A stretch of 64,000 nt of DNA from Mycobacterium pinniadriaticum (GTDB lineage: Bacteria; Actinomycetota; Actinomycetes; Mycobacteriales; Mycobacteriaceae), in NCBI RefSeq assembly GCF_026242045.1, contig NZ_JAPJDO010000007.1, positions 124,001-188,000 of the forward strand, given 5' to 3'. Numbering within the stretch: the stretch's first letter is position 1; each line of letters starts with the position of its first letter. The translations under genes were made by a program, and so were the position numbers. Positions 9,831 to 20,500 of this stretch are shown here, in pieces. A model generated the notes under the pieces. The model saw only the letters and a list, made by a program, of their open reading frames with translations, made no database searches and was not told the origin of the DNA.

Positions 9831-11600
9831 CTATAGAACCTGAGGCACCGCAGGTGGCTGGACCGCGATGACTCCCAATGAGTAGCTGTAGTTAGGGTAG
9901 GTGCCCTGCTGAGTGGTGAGGTAGGCGCCGCCGTCGCCGGCGACCAGACCGCTCGGGTCACCTTTCATCTGCGCGGTGCTCGCCACGGAGGGGTCGGCCG
10001 GGTTGAGCACCGTCACGTAGGTTGTGGTGCCCTCGGTCGAGCGGACGTAATGAGTTTGGTAGATGGCGCCATCGGTGCCGAACACCACGGCGCCGGATGG
10101 CTGGCCAGGCAGATCGAGGGTGGTCGGGTTGGCGGGGTCGGCAGGGTTGATCACCGTCACGCTCGTGGTGTAGTCGGGGTAGGTGCCGGTGTAGGCGGTT
10201 TGGTAGGCAGTGCCATCGGCGGCGAGTACCAGGCGGTCGAACCCATAACCGGGTATGTCGAGGATGGTTGGGTTGGTGGGATTTGCGGGGTCGAATACCA
10301 GCACGTGAATGGCGTAGTCGGGGGAGGAGCCCGAGCGAGTGACCAGGTAGGTGATGCCGTTCGAGCCGGCCGCGAAGCCGAGGTTGCCGACCGGCCGGCC
10401 GGCGAGGTCGATCGTGCGGTAAGTGAGCTCTGCCGGGTCGATGACGACCAGCGTGGTGTTCGAGCCGTCGGCCGAGAGGGCTTGGTAGGCAGTTCCATCC
10501 GATCCCATGAATACCCGCGAGTCGTAGCCGATCGGCTGGCCGGCAATCTCGAAGGTGGTCGGGTGTGCGGGGTCGGTCGGCTGGATCACGGTTATGTAGG
10601 TGGTGGAACCCGAGTAGGTCGTTTGGTAAGCGGTGCCGTCCGGGCCCACCAGCACACCCTTCGTGACACTCGTAGTAGGAGTATTGGACCTGCCCAGAAG
10701 CTTGGGGGTGGTTGTCGGATTGCTGGGGTCCGCCGGGTCGATCACCGTCACCGTGGTGTAGAAGTTCGTGCCATCGTGGTTGAACACGGATTGGTAGGCG
10801 GTTCCATCAGGCGAGACCACAACGCCATCGGTCGGAGCGCCGAAGCCAGGTAGCCGCACGGTGGTCGGGTGAGCGAGATCGTCGGGGTTGATCAACGTCA
10901 CGTAGGTGATGGTGCTGGAGTAAACGCTGCCCTGATTGGTGGTCAGGTAGATGGTCCCGTCGGTGCCCATCTGCAGGCTACCGGCGAGGGAACCCGGCAG
11001 GTCCACCACGGTGGACGGGTTGGTGGGCGCACCGACGTCGATCACCGTCACGCGGGTGGAAGAATTGCCGTAGCTGCCCGTCTCGGTCAATAGGTAGCCG
11101 GCGCCATCGAGGCCAAACACCACGCCCCCCCTGGGGTCTCCGGAGATATCGAAGACGGTCGGATTGGAGGGATCGGACGGGTCGATCACCGCCACGTGGG
11201 TGGTGTAATTGCCGGAAGTCCCTTCGCGCGTGGTCTGGTAGGCGGTGCCGTCGGAGCCGACTACCGCCCCACCGACGGGGATGCCGGAGATCTCGAGCGT
11301 GGTCGGATTAGCGAGATCGGCCGGGTCGATCACCGTCAGGTAGGTCGTCGTGCCTGCCGAGGTGGTTTGGAAGGCCGTTCCGTCTGCGCCGAAACTGACG
11401 CTGCCTGATGGCCCGCCAGGGAGCTCCACGGTCGCCTGATTAGTGGGGTCGGCCGGGTCGATCACCGTCACGTAGGTGTTGGTGTAGTTGGGATACGAGC
11501 CCGTGTAACCGATCTTGTAGGCGGTCCCATCGGGACCGAGAACCACAGCGCTGGATTGCGATCCGGTCAGATCGATGCTGCTGACGATCCCCGCTGTACT
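9831..11600 (-). repeat. About 13 tandem repeats (period roughly 135-150 bp) encoding a beta-propeller-like C-terminus
   Basis: The words GATCACCGTCACG(T) and the reverse-complement codons for DPADP recur near 10149, 10738, 11038, 11183, 11326 and 11457. Each unit encodes a hydrophobic strand pair, xTVIDPADPxNPTT, then G.P.G.VV.G.DGTAYQTT. The copies are well diverged at third positions, so they are old rather than newly amplified. Confidence 0.75.
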
Positions 11601-14600
11601 CGGTTCGATGGGAATGTTCTCGACGGTGGCATCAGTAGCATTTCCGCTGCTGTCGATCGCGCTGACAACGATGGCGTCGAAGTCATCGCCAACGGTGCTG
11701 TATGCATAGAGCCGGGCAGCCTCGCTCGGCGTATAGGTGTAGGTGCCGTCGCCATTGTCGGTCAGGGTGCCATTGCTGGGTGCGGTGGTGATGGCCACCT
11801 CGACGGCATCGCCGTCCGGGTCGGTGGTGTGCGGGATCAAGACTACCGAGCCGGTAATTGTATCGGCGGCCGTGACTTCGACGGTCAGAGTTGGTGCAGC
11901 GTTGATGACGGCGATCCCGAAGGTGTTGCTGTAGAGGTCGATAGCGTTGTTGTCACTGGCGATCAGGGTGATGGTGACGGTGGTGGGGCCGCTTCCGTCG
12001 GCGGCGTGTTGGCGGGCTTCGCCGGTGGGGGTGAAGGTGTAGGTGTAGGTGCCGGGGTTGCTGGCATCGGCGGTGAGTTCGATCGTGCCGATGGTGGGGT
12101 TGATGGTTGTGGTTGTGAGAGTGACGGGGTCGTTGTCGTAATCGATGACGGTGACCCTGCCGGTGACGATCCCGGTGTCGGGTGCGGTTTGTGCGTCGGT
12201 GTCGGCGTAGATCTGGGGGGCGCTGTTGGCTGGCTCGATGGTGGCGGTGAGGGTGACGGTTTTGGTGTAGCCGGCATCGGTGGATGAGGCGGTGGCGGTG
12301 AATTCGATGGTGGTAGGGCCGGTACCGAGTGCGGCGTTGTGGCGAGCCTCCTCGGTGGGGGTGAAAGTCCAGTGCCCGGTAGCGGCGTCGAGTTCGACGG
12401 TGCCCACGGACTCGTCGACGGTGCTGTCGAGGGCGTAGGTGAGTGTGTAGCCCGGGTTGGGTACCGCGATGCTGCCGTCGACCACACCGGAGTAGGAGTT
12501 GGCGGTTTGGCCCTGCGGGGCACCAAGGGTGATCGTTCCCGCAGTTCCGCCGATTGCGTTGAAACCGGCATAGTAGATCTGACCGTCGGGACCTGCTGTT
12601 AGGCCGACGGCGAACAGGTCAGCGGTGCCAATGGTCCTGCCGTCGCTGTCGAAGACGGTCAAGGTCACTGACCCCTCGCCGACGATGTTGGTGAAGTAGG
12701 TGCGGCCGTCGTCGGCCACCGCTAGGGCTTGTAGTTGGGAGGGGTAGACGCCGAGATCGACGGTGCTGGCGACGGTCTGGTCGGCGTTGAGGATGGTTAG
12801 TGTGGTGCCGGAGCCGTCGCTGTTCAGTCCGGTGACGTAGACGCGGTCATCGCCGTCGACGGCTACGGCTATCGGTTGTGCGATGCCCTCGACGTCGATG
12901 GTGTTGGTGGAGCCGTCGGGGTCGATGTATAGCAGCGCGCCAGTGTCACCGGAGGTGACGGGAACGTAGAGGCGGCCGTTGTGGTCGAAGGCGAGTGCGC
13001 CCAGCGGGGTTGCGTTCAGGTGGATGGTGTCTGTGGAGTGGTCGGTCGGATCGATAACGTAGAGGACATCGGGGTCCTGCTGCTGTTCGTCCTCGCCGTT
13101 TCCGTTGTCACCGAAGAGCCTGCTGACGTAGATACGGCCATCGGGTCCTACTGCGATGCCGAACGGTCGGATCTCGGTGGTGATGGTGTCGGTGATCGTG
13201 CCGTCGGCGTTGAGCACGATGATGGCGCGGTCTTCGTATGCCGCGATGTTGATGGTCCCGTCCTGTTCGACGGCGACATCGGTTGCGACTCCGCTCAGAT
13301 TGGCGATGACACTGGTGTCGATGCCGACAGCAGGATCGATATCCGCGGCGACCGTGGTGGTGGCGGTGTCGATGCCGTCGCTGGCGGTGATGTTGATCTC
13401 GACGGTCCTGGGCCCGGCGCCGGTGGCGGCGGCGAAACGGGCCTGCGCGGTCGGCAGGAACGCCCAGGCGCCTGTCGCAGTGTCGTACGCCAGTTCGCCA
13501 AGGCTGTTGTCGGCACTGGTGACCGTGAAGTTGAGGGTGTCCCCATCGGGGTCGCTGGCCGCGACAGTGCCTGCCACCATGCCGGTTTCGGTGTCGACAG
13601 AGTAGTCACCGTTGGCGAGCACGGGAGCGTGATTCGGTGCTACCGGGTCGATGGTGAGGGTGACGCCTTGCGTGGTTTCAGCACCGCGGGTGTCGACTGC
13701 AGTGACGGTGAGGGTGACTTGCCCGCCGCTCGCGCGGAGCACGTCGTCGGGGCTGTAGGTCAGTATGGCCATCCCGTCGTCTCCTATGCTGGCCGTGGCC
13801 AGGACCGCGCCGTTGGCGTCACGCAACTTGACGGTTGCGGGTGCGTCGCCGGAGTCGTCGTCAGTCGCGGCCACAGTGACCGTGACGTTCCCGGTGGTCG
13901 GATTGGACGCCGATACCGCAATGCTGGTGATGCGCGGGGCGTGGTTGACGGTGGTCGGCATTGAGGTGAGGGCATACGGCGCCGGGGTGAGCGTGGTGGT
14001 CAGGCCGGTGGGGTCGGTGGCGGCCAGTGTTAGTACGACGGTCTCGCCGGGGGTGCCGGTGTAGGTGAACATCCAAGTGTCAGTGGAGGTTTCGGCGGGT
14101 GTGGTGACTGCTAGCGGTGTGCCGTTGGCGGTGGCGCTGATGTTCGTGATGGTGGTGCCGTCGGGGTCGGTGGCGGTGATGAGGATGTCGAGGGTGCCGT
14201 TGCCGTGGTCGCGGTAGGTGAGCGCGGTGATGGTGGGTGCGTGCTGGGTGACGGGGGCGGGGTTGGTGGTGGTGGCCAGGGTGTAGGCCGCGGGGGTGAG
14301 GGTGGTGGTCAGGCCGGTGGGGTCGGTGACGGTGATGTGTAGGTCGAGGACGGCGCCGGCGGCGATCTGTGCGGGGGTGGCGGTGTAGGTGAACATCGCG
14401 GTGCCGGGGGTGGGGCCCTCAGCGGGGGTGGTGCGGGTCAGCACCATGCCATTGGCGGTGGCGCTGATGTTCGTGATGGCGGTGCCGTCAGGGTCGGTGG
14501 CGGTGATGAGGATGTCGACGGTGCCGTTGCCGTGGTCGCGGTAGGTGAGCGCGGTGATGGTGGGTGCGTGCTGAGTGACGGTGGTAGGGCTGGCCGCCGC

Positions 14601-17249
14601 TGTTAGTGCCACGGTATCGGTGAAGGTGCTGACCAGCCCGCTGGCGTCGGTCGCGGTGACAGTGAGTGCGACGGCTTGGCCGGGGCCGCCGGTGTAGGTG
14701 AACACCCGGGTGTTGGTGCTGCCGTCGGCCGGGGCGGTAGCCGCCAGCTGGATGCCGTTGGCCGTGGCGCTGAGGGTGGTGGTGCCGGCCTCGGGGTCGC
14801 TGGCGGTGACGATGATGGTCAGGGTGCCGTTGCCGTGGTCGCGGTAGGTGACATCACTGATCCGCGGTGGCTGGTTGGCGACGACGTCCACCGTTACTGT
14901 CCTGGTAGTCGAGGCGCCGGAGGCATCGGTGGCGGTAAAAGTAATGGTTTCCGCACCACCGTTGTGGATGAGGATCGTGTCGGGGGTGAAGCGGTAGGCG
15001 GTCGCGGCCGGGTCGGCCAGTCCGAGCGCGGCGATTTGGGCGGCGGTCAGTGATGCTTTCAGTGCTTCGGTTTCGGCGGCGGTGAGTGCGACGACCGTGC
15101 CGTGGCTGGGTTGGGCGACGTCGACGGTGATGTGGTCGCCGTCCGGGTCGCTGGTGATCGCAGTGATGATCACGGCGCCGGTTATCGGGTGGGCGTCGGT
15201 GGTCGCCAACGTCAGGGTGGGGGCGTGGTTGATGGGATCGACGGTGACGGTGATGGTGGTGTGGGTGGTGGCGCCGTAGCTGTCGGTGGCGGTGAAGGTG
15301 ATGGTGTCGGTGCCGCCGGTGTGGGCGAAACCAGCGTCTGGGGTGTAGGTGAAAACACCGCCGCTGTTGTCGGTCAGGGTGCCGTGGACGGGTGTGGATG
15401 TGGCGGTGACGATGACGGCGTCGCCGTCGGGGTCGCCGATGGTGGTGATGATCAACCGGGTGCCGGTGTCGGGGTCTGCGTTACCGACGGTCGGAATCAG
15501 GGTGGGGGCGTGGTTGACCGGGGTGATGACGATGCTGATCGTGGCTGGCGCGCTGGTGGTGTTGGAGGTGTCGGTAACGGCGTAGGTGAAGCTGTCGGTG
15601 CCGGCGTAGTTGGCTTCCGGGGTGTAGGTGAAGGTGCCGCTGGCATCCAGCGACACGCTGCCGTGGGTCGGTTCAACGATGATTGCGGCGTGCAGGGTGT
15701 CGCCCTCGACATCGGTGGCGTTGGCCAGCAGATCGCCTTGCAGGGAGGTGTCTTCGTCGATGGTGTAGGTGGCGTTGGTGGCGACCGGGGGATCGTTGAC
15801 CGGGGTGACGGTGATGGTCACGACCGCCTGGGCTTCGGCGCCGGCCGAATCGGCGATGGTGTAGGTGAAGCTGTCCGTGCCCGTGTAATCGGCGTCGGGG
15901 GTGTAGACCAGGGTGCCGGTGCCGTCAGCGTTGTCGCTGAGGGTTCCGTGGCCGGGTTGGGTGTAGCTGTGCAGGCTGATCGTGTCGCCGTCGGGGTCTA
16001 CATCGTTGGCCAGCAGTTGGGCGGCCGTCAGGCTCAGCGCGGTATCTTCCGCGGTCGTGTAGGTCTCGCCCGTGGTCAAGGGGGCGTGGTTGATCGCAGT
16101 GACCTCCACGGTCACGGTCACCGTGGCCGGGGTCGCGACTGGGGCGCTGCCCAGGCCCATCCAGGCCAGGAACTTGGCGAAACCGGCGGCCACATCCTCG
16201 GCGGCATTGGTGTGCCACGGGTTGGCCGCGGTGTCGTCCACGCTGACCGTAAAGCTATCGGTCCCACCGGTGTCGGCGAGGGCGGCCGTCGGCGTGTAGG
16301 TGTAGGAGCCGTCGGCGGCGACCGTCACACTGCCTTGAGTGGGTTTCTGCACGACGGTGTAAGTCAGGGTGTCGCCGTCGACGTCGCTGCCTGCGAGGTC
16401 TCCGGTGATCACTGAAGTGTCGGGGTTCTGCGTAGATCCGGTGGGGCGCAGGGTGGGATCGGAATTGAAATAGGTGTAGTGGAAACGGCGCACACCGATC
16501 CAGGCTGCAGCGATCACATCAGGGACTGGCGGGGCATCGGGTATGGGCGAGTTGGGGGCCAACTCCCCTAGCCCGGCCCAGGTGAGCGCTTCGGAAACGA
16601 TCGAGTGCCACGACACCTCGGTGGTGATCGACGGCGGATAGGCGGGGGCGCCAGGAGGCGCCTCGCTGAGGGTTGGACGTGCCGTCGTCGCAGTGCCGTC
16701 AAAGATCGGTTCACTCACGGCCGAACTGTGGCTGGTGCCGGCCGTCGCCGCCGAGGCTGACGGCGCTGCGGTGGTCACCGGCGGGGCCTCTGCGATCGAG
16801 CTTCGTTTGCCGGTTGCCCTTGTCTTGGTTGCACTTTGAGCGGTCGTGCCGTTGTCCTGAGCTGACTGCGGCGACGATCCATCGGTCGAGGTCTTGGCGC
16901 CCCCGGAGACGCGCACCACCGGTGCATTGGTAGCGCCGCGTGCCGACGCGCCCCGGGCGCTCGGGGATGTCCGGGTGGGGGTTGACGCCGTCGACGGCGA
17001 AGGTGTGGATTGACCGGCGCGCTGGTTTGGGTGCCCGGCGCCGGCGGATGCCGAGGACTCGGAGGGGGCGGCGTGAGCGAGGCCCGCCGACTGTCCGAGC
17101 ACCAGACCGACACCTAGAGCTGCGGCTAACGCACCGACCCGTCCGATGTAGCGTGCGGCCGTCGAGCGAGGAGAGCTGCCACGCCCCGGCTGCGCCGAGC
17201 CGACTATTGATTGACGGGGTGCATTGTTGGGTCGTTGCTGAAATTCCAT
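9831..17249 (-). CDS. Giant secreted cadherin/VCBS-repeat and beta-propeller protein (2472 aa)
   Basis: ATG 17249 is chosen over one 20 codons upstream because AAAGGGG lies 8-9 nt before it. Residues 1-60 are a long mycobacterial signal peptide (RYIGRVGALAAALGVGLVLG, cut after AGLAHA). Residues 61-215 are Ser/Thr/Ala/Pro-rich. Residues 217-267 (ALTWAGLGELAPNSPIPD...WIGVRRFHY) are a module shared with the giant protein at 33350. Residues about 270-1310 are tandem cadherin/VCBS-like domains (DVDGDTLTYTV, GSYTYTPTAALADTGGTDSF). About 1310-1600 is an NHL-like propeller (GIAVGPDGRIYVSRLFG), then further cadherin-like domains to about 1880. Residues 1885-2472 are some 13 repeats of a 45-50 residue unit around TVIDPADPSNPTT and DGTAYQTT. 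No LPXTG, lipobox or anchoring helix is seen, so release or non-covalent attachment is likely. A TATAAC box sits at 17352-17357. Function unknown; adhesion or ligand binding is inference. Confidence 0.9.
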   Translation of the reverse strand: MEFQQRPNNAPRQSIVGSAQPGRGSSPRSTAARYIGRVGALAAALGVGLVLGQSAGLAHAAPSESSASAGAGHPNQRAGQSTPSPSTASTPTRTSPSARGASARGATNAPVVRVSGGAKTSTDGSSPQSAQDNGTTAQSATKTRATGKRSSIAEAPPVTTAAPSASAATAGTSHSSAVSEPIFDGTATTARPTLSEAPPGAPAYPPSITTEVSWHSIVSEALTWAGLGELAPNSPIPDAPPVPDVIAAAWIGVRRFHYTYFNSDPTLRPTGSTQNPDTSVITGDLAGSDVDGDTLTYTVVQKPTQGSVTVAADGSYTYTPTAALADTGGTDSFTVSVDDTAANPWHTNAAEDVAAGFAKFLAWMGLGSAPVATPATVTVTVEVTAINHAPLTTGETYTTAEDTALSLTAAQLLANDVDPDGDTISLHSYTQPGHGTLSDNADGTGTLVYTPDADYTGTDSFTYTIADSAGAEAQAVVTITVTPVNDPPVATNATYTIDEDTSLQGDLLANATDVEGDTLHAAIIVEPTHGSVSLDASGTFTYTPEANYAGTDSFTYAVTDTSNTTSAPATISIVITPVNHAPTLIPTVGNADPDTGTRLIITTIGDPDGDAVIVTATSTPVHGTLTDNSGGVFTYTPDAGFAHTGGTDTITFTATDSYGATTHTTITVTVDPINHAPTLTLATTDAHPITGAVIITAITSDPDGDHITVDVAQPSHGTVVALTAAETEALKASLTAAQIAALGLADPAATAYRFTPDTILIHNGGAETITFTATDASGASTTRTVTVDVVANQPPRISDVTYRDHGNGTLTIIVTASDPEAGTTTLSATANGIQLAATAPADGSTNTRVFTYTGGPGQAVALTVTATDASGLVSTFTDTVALTAAASPTTVTQHAPTITALTYRDHGNGTVDILITATDPDGTAITNISATANGMVLTRTTPAEGPTPGTAMFTYTATPAQIAAGAVLDLHITVTDPTGLTTTLTPAAYTLATTTNPAPVTQHAPTITALTYRDHGNGTLDILITATDPDGTTITNISATANGTPLAVTTPAETSTDTWMFTYTGTPGETVVLTLAATDPTGLTTTLTPAPYALTSMPTTVNHAPRITSIAVSASNPTTGNVTVTVAATDDDSGDAPATVKLRDANGAVLATASIGDDGMAILTYSPDDVLRASGGQVTLTVTAVDTRGAETTQGVTLTIDPVAPNHAPVLANGDYSVDTETGMVAGTVAASDPDGDTLNFTVTSADNSLGELAYDTATGAWAFLPTAQARFAAATGAGPRTVEINITASDGIDTATTTVAADIDPAVGIDTSVIANLSGVATDVAVEQDGTINIAAYEDRAIIVLNADGTITDTITTEIRPFGIAVGPDGRIYVSRLFGDNGNGEDEQQQDPDVLYVIDPTDHSTDTIHLNATPLGALAFDHNGRLYVPVTSGDTGALLYIDPDGSTNTIDVEGIAQPIAVAVDGDDRVYVTGLNSDGSGTTLTILNADQTVASTVDLGVYPSQLQALAVADDGRTYFTNIVGEGSVTLTVFDSDGRTIGTADLFAVGLTAGPDGQIYYAGFNAIGGTAGTITLGAPQGQTANSYSGVVDGSIAVPNPGYTLTYALDSTVDESVGTVELDAATGHWTFTPTEEARHNAALGTGPTTIEFTATASSTDAGYTKTVTLTATIEPANSAPQIYADTDAQTAPDTGIVTGRVTVIDYDNDPVTLTTTTINPTIGTIELTADASNPGTYTYTFTPTGEARQHAADGSGPTTVTITLIASDNNAIDLYSNTFGIAVINAAPTLTVEVTAADTITGSVVLIPHTTDPDGDAVEVAITTAPSNGTLTDNGDGTYTYTPSEAARLYAYSTVGDDFDAIVVSAIDSSGNATDATVENIPIEPSTAGIVSSIDLTGSQSSAVVLGPDGTAYKIGYTGSYPNYTNTYVTVIDPADPTNQATVELPGGPSGSVSFGADGTAFQTTSAGTTTYLTVIDPADLANPTTLEISGIPVGGAVVGSDGTAYQTTREGTSGNYTTHVAVIDPSDPSNPTVFDISGDPRGGVVFGLDGAGYLLTETGSYGNSSTRVTVIDVGAPTNPSTVVDLPGSLAGSLQMGTDGTIYLTTNQGSVYSSTITYVTLINPDDLAHPTTVRLPGFGAPTDGVVVSPDGTAYQSVFNHDGTNFYTTVTVIDPADPSNPTTTPKLLGRSNTPTTSVTKGVLVGPDGTAYQTTYSGSTTYITVIQPTDPAHPTTFEIAGQPIGYDSRVFMGSDGTAYQALSADGSNTTLVVIDPAELTYRTIDLAGRPVGNLGFAAGSNGITYLVTRSGSSPDYAIHVLVFDPANPTNPTILDIPGYGFDRLVLAADGTAYQTAYTGTYPDYTTSVTVINPADPANPTTLDLPGQPSGAVVFGTDGAIYQTHYVRSTEGTTTYVTVLNPADPSVASTAQMKGDPSGLVAGDGGAYLTTQQGTYPNYSYSLGVIAVQPPAVPQVL

Positions 17250-17470
17250 TCTATGTACCCCTTTTTGTTGCCCGCCGCAATGGGTTGACTCTGGTAAATA
17301 TTCTTCCATCTAAAACGTATTCCTGCAGGGCCGCCAATGGTCCTGCCGTTTGTTATACGATGCTTCACTCGGCGGTAATGAGTGCCACCGTTCTGAGAAT
17401 GAAGAACGTCGAGAAAGCCGAGCCAAATCCAAGTAACAATGCGTTGATATCACCAAACAATGAATTGGAG

Positions 17471-17517
17471 CAGCGGCCCTATCCGTACGCGATTTGTGCG
17501 TACGGAAAGGGCTGCTG
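17471..17517 (-). terminator. Long GC-rich hairpin between the two giant minus-strand genes
   Basis: Arms CAGCGGCCCTATCCGTACGC and GCGTACGGAAAGGGCTGCTG pair with a 7-nt loop and one or two bulges. It begins 18 bp after the stop of the 1120-aa gene and lies about 220 bp before the next start, so it probably ends that transcript. No long T-run follows, as is usual in mycobacteria. Confidence 0.6.
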
Positions 17518-17535
17518 ATCGGTAACCGTTTCCCG

Positions 17536-20500
17536 TCAGGCCAATGCGGATCCATCGGTGGAGTTATCGGTGGGCAGCGGATCGCCGGGTACCCAATCGA
17601 GCGGGACGTTCGTCAGGCCGACAATGGCCGACCGTCCCGTCCCGCCGTCGTTCGGGTCCCCGGGATCGGGGATGACGAACGTGGTGTTGGTCATCGTGAC
17701 TTCGGTGTTGCCCAGATTCATGATGAGATCGCCGGTCACGCTCAAGGTGGGGTACTGGGTGTATACCGCTACAGCCTCTTGCGGATTCACCGTGATGGCC
17801 TGCTGAGTGGTCGTCGTCTGTGTTTCTGTGGTGGTCAGCCCGTATGTTGCACTGAGCTCGGCGGTGATCGCGCTGAACAGTTTGACCGACAGTTTTGCCG
17901 ACACTGACACGTTCCACGTCGTCGTCGCCGTATTGGTCAAAGTGATCGTCTCGCTCAGCGACACATCGGTGCTGTTCCGCACTGTCGTGTTGTATTGCGG
18001 ATCGGTGTATCCCTGCACGGGTCCACCGGCGTAGGCATCGAACTTGCATTGCACCGCGCTGGAGTTGCACGTATTGACGAACATTTGGGCTGTGGGATCG
18101 CTAGCGGAAATCGTGATCTTGGTGTTCGCCGCGTCCACGAATTGGACTGAATTTGCGCCGGTATTGCACGAGCCGGTGCCGCCTGATTGCGAGCACTGGG
18201 TGACGGTGGGCAATCCACTGGTCGAAAGCGGGGTCGTGGCCAATGAGGCCGTCCAAATCTCCCCACTGGGTGCGGAGTATTGCACCTGTACGTCTTCAGA
18301 CTCAAAGAAGTCCACATTGACCTCGAAATGCGCGGACTGTCCGGGAAGCAGGGTGCTACCGACTGTCGGGCCACCGAATTGTGGGCGGTCCGCGCTGGCA
18401 AACCCGAGGAAGGTGAGTGTGGATTGGGTCAGGTTGTAGACATCAAACCCTTGCGAACCGTAGCTCGAGTCCTGCTCGGAGTCGGAGCCGTCCAGGAAGT
18501 AGACCGCGGTCCCACCGCTGCTGCACGTTCCAGTGCCGCCCGCGTGCGCACAGCCGGCAGTTGGGATGTCACCCCCACCGACGATTCCGGTCGTGGCGCC
18601 GTACAGCTGCGCGGTGAAGGTCTCGCCGGTGGCCTGAGAGGTGTAGATCGGCTGCACCTCTTCCTGGTCGGTGAAGTTGGTGTTGACCTCGAAGTGGTCG
18701 CTCTCCCCGGGGTTGAGCACATGGCCGATCTCTGGGGCACCCTGCTGAGGCCGATCACCGCCGGCCCAGCCGGTCAGGATCAGCGATGCACTGGAGTTGT
18801 TGTAGACGTCGAACCCGGTTGAGCCCAAGTCGGAGTTCGGTTCGTAGTCGGTGGAGTCGTTGGCGGTCGCTGAGGCCTTGGCTGTTGCGGTGCCGCCGGT
18901 GGCTGTGCTGGTCGTATTCAGTGTGACCAGTTCGGTGGTGGGGGCGCTTGCCAGGCCCGTGATGGGTGAACCGGTCCAGTCCAGGATGGGGACTGGCAGC
19001 AGGGTGCCGTCCCAGGTGTGCAGGCTGAACAGGGTGGTGCCGGTGACGGCCAGCGCCGACGGTCCGTCTCCGACACCCAGGTTGTCGATGGCGTTGGCTG
19101 TGGTGGGATCGGTGTCGGCGAGCGTGTTGGTGCTGGTGTCGATCACGGCTACCGAGTCGTAGCCGCGGTTGGCCACGAACAGTAGTTTCGAGTCGGCGCT
19201 GAAGGCGAGGCCGATGGGGAATTCCCCGACTGCGATGGGGTCGCCGACGACGGTGTTGGTGGCGGTGTCCAGGACGGTGACGGTGCCGTCGCCGTCGGTC
19301 GCCAGCGAGCCGGTGTTGGTGATGTAGGCCAGCCCGGTGGTGGGGTTGATGGCGATGGCGGTGGGGGCGTCCCCGACGGCGATGGTGTCGATGACTTTGT
19401 TGGTGGCCAGGTTGATCACCGAAACGGAGTCGTCGCATTCGTTGGTGACGTACAGGCGTTCGCCCGAGGAGCTGACCGCGACGCCGTAGGGGCTGGCGCC
19501 CACCGGGATGACGTCGGTGGTGTTCCCCGAGGAGGTGTGGATCACCGTCACGGTGTCGTCGTTGCTGTTGGTGACATACAGCCGGGTTCCGTTGGGACTG
19601 ACCGCCACGTTGGTGGGTGAGTTCCCGACGGCGATGGGGCCACCGATGGTAGCCAGGGTGGCGGTGTCGATGATCGAGATGGTGTTGTCGTCGGAGTTGA
19701 CGACGTAGGCGCGCTTGCCGTCGGGGCTCAGCGTGATGCTGTAGGGGAACGCCCCCACAGGTACCGCACCGAGCGGGGTATTGGTGGTGGCGTCATAGAT
19801 CTTGACCGAGTTGGAGTCGGCGTCCACCACGTACAGGCGCTTGCCATCAGCACTGGCCACGGCTGCTACCGGCAGGGCGCCGACGCTCATCGCCTCACCG
19901 GCGCCTACGGTGACGGTGACCTCGACGGTGGTGGTGCCATCACCGTGGAACAGGTGAAGATGGTTGCCGATGTCGCTGACCCGCACCCGGAAGGTGTCGG
20001 TGCCGCCTTGGGCAGCCTGTTCCTCGGTGGGGGTGTAGGTGTAGGTGCCGTCGGCGTTGATCACGACGGTGCCGTGTTCTGGTTCGCCGACCACCGTGTA
20101 TCGCACCGGGTCGTTCTCGGCGTCGGCGGCCCCGATGGTGCCGGTCACCACACCCTGGGCGTCCTCGCCGAACATCAACGGTGAGGCGGTGGGAGCTTCG
20201 TTGAACAGAGCCATGGTGATCTGGCGGCGGGTACGTGTCAGCGCCGCCTCGATCTCACGACCCGCCCAGCTCAACACGGTGAGCAGCATCGGTTCACCCG
20301 GACGCGGGACCAGCGGATTGGTCAAGGGCCCAAACAGTGTGGTCAGCCCCGACAGCAAAGCGGTCGGAGTCGGGATGGCCAGTGCGGCAGCCGATGCGGC
20401 CGGGGTCGCAGTCTTGGTGCTATCGGCGGCCGCCGCCGGTGTGGCGGCTTCGGCAACATCGGGTCCGTTGGGCACCGCGCCGGTGTCGTCGGCCGACGCG

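Noticed and set aside
9831..10000. Cell-wall sorting signal at the C-terminus of the 2472-aa protein
   Set aside because: The C-terminus ends in a hydrophilic/proline segment (QPPAVPQVL) without LPXTG, hydrophobic helix or basic tail.
15102..16415. Plus-strand frame of 437 codons opposite the 2472-aa gene
   Set aside because: Composition (runs of Gly/Val/Asp) mirrors the repeated cadherin-like codons on the minus strand; there is no ribosome site and no recognisable domain.
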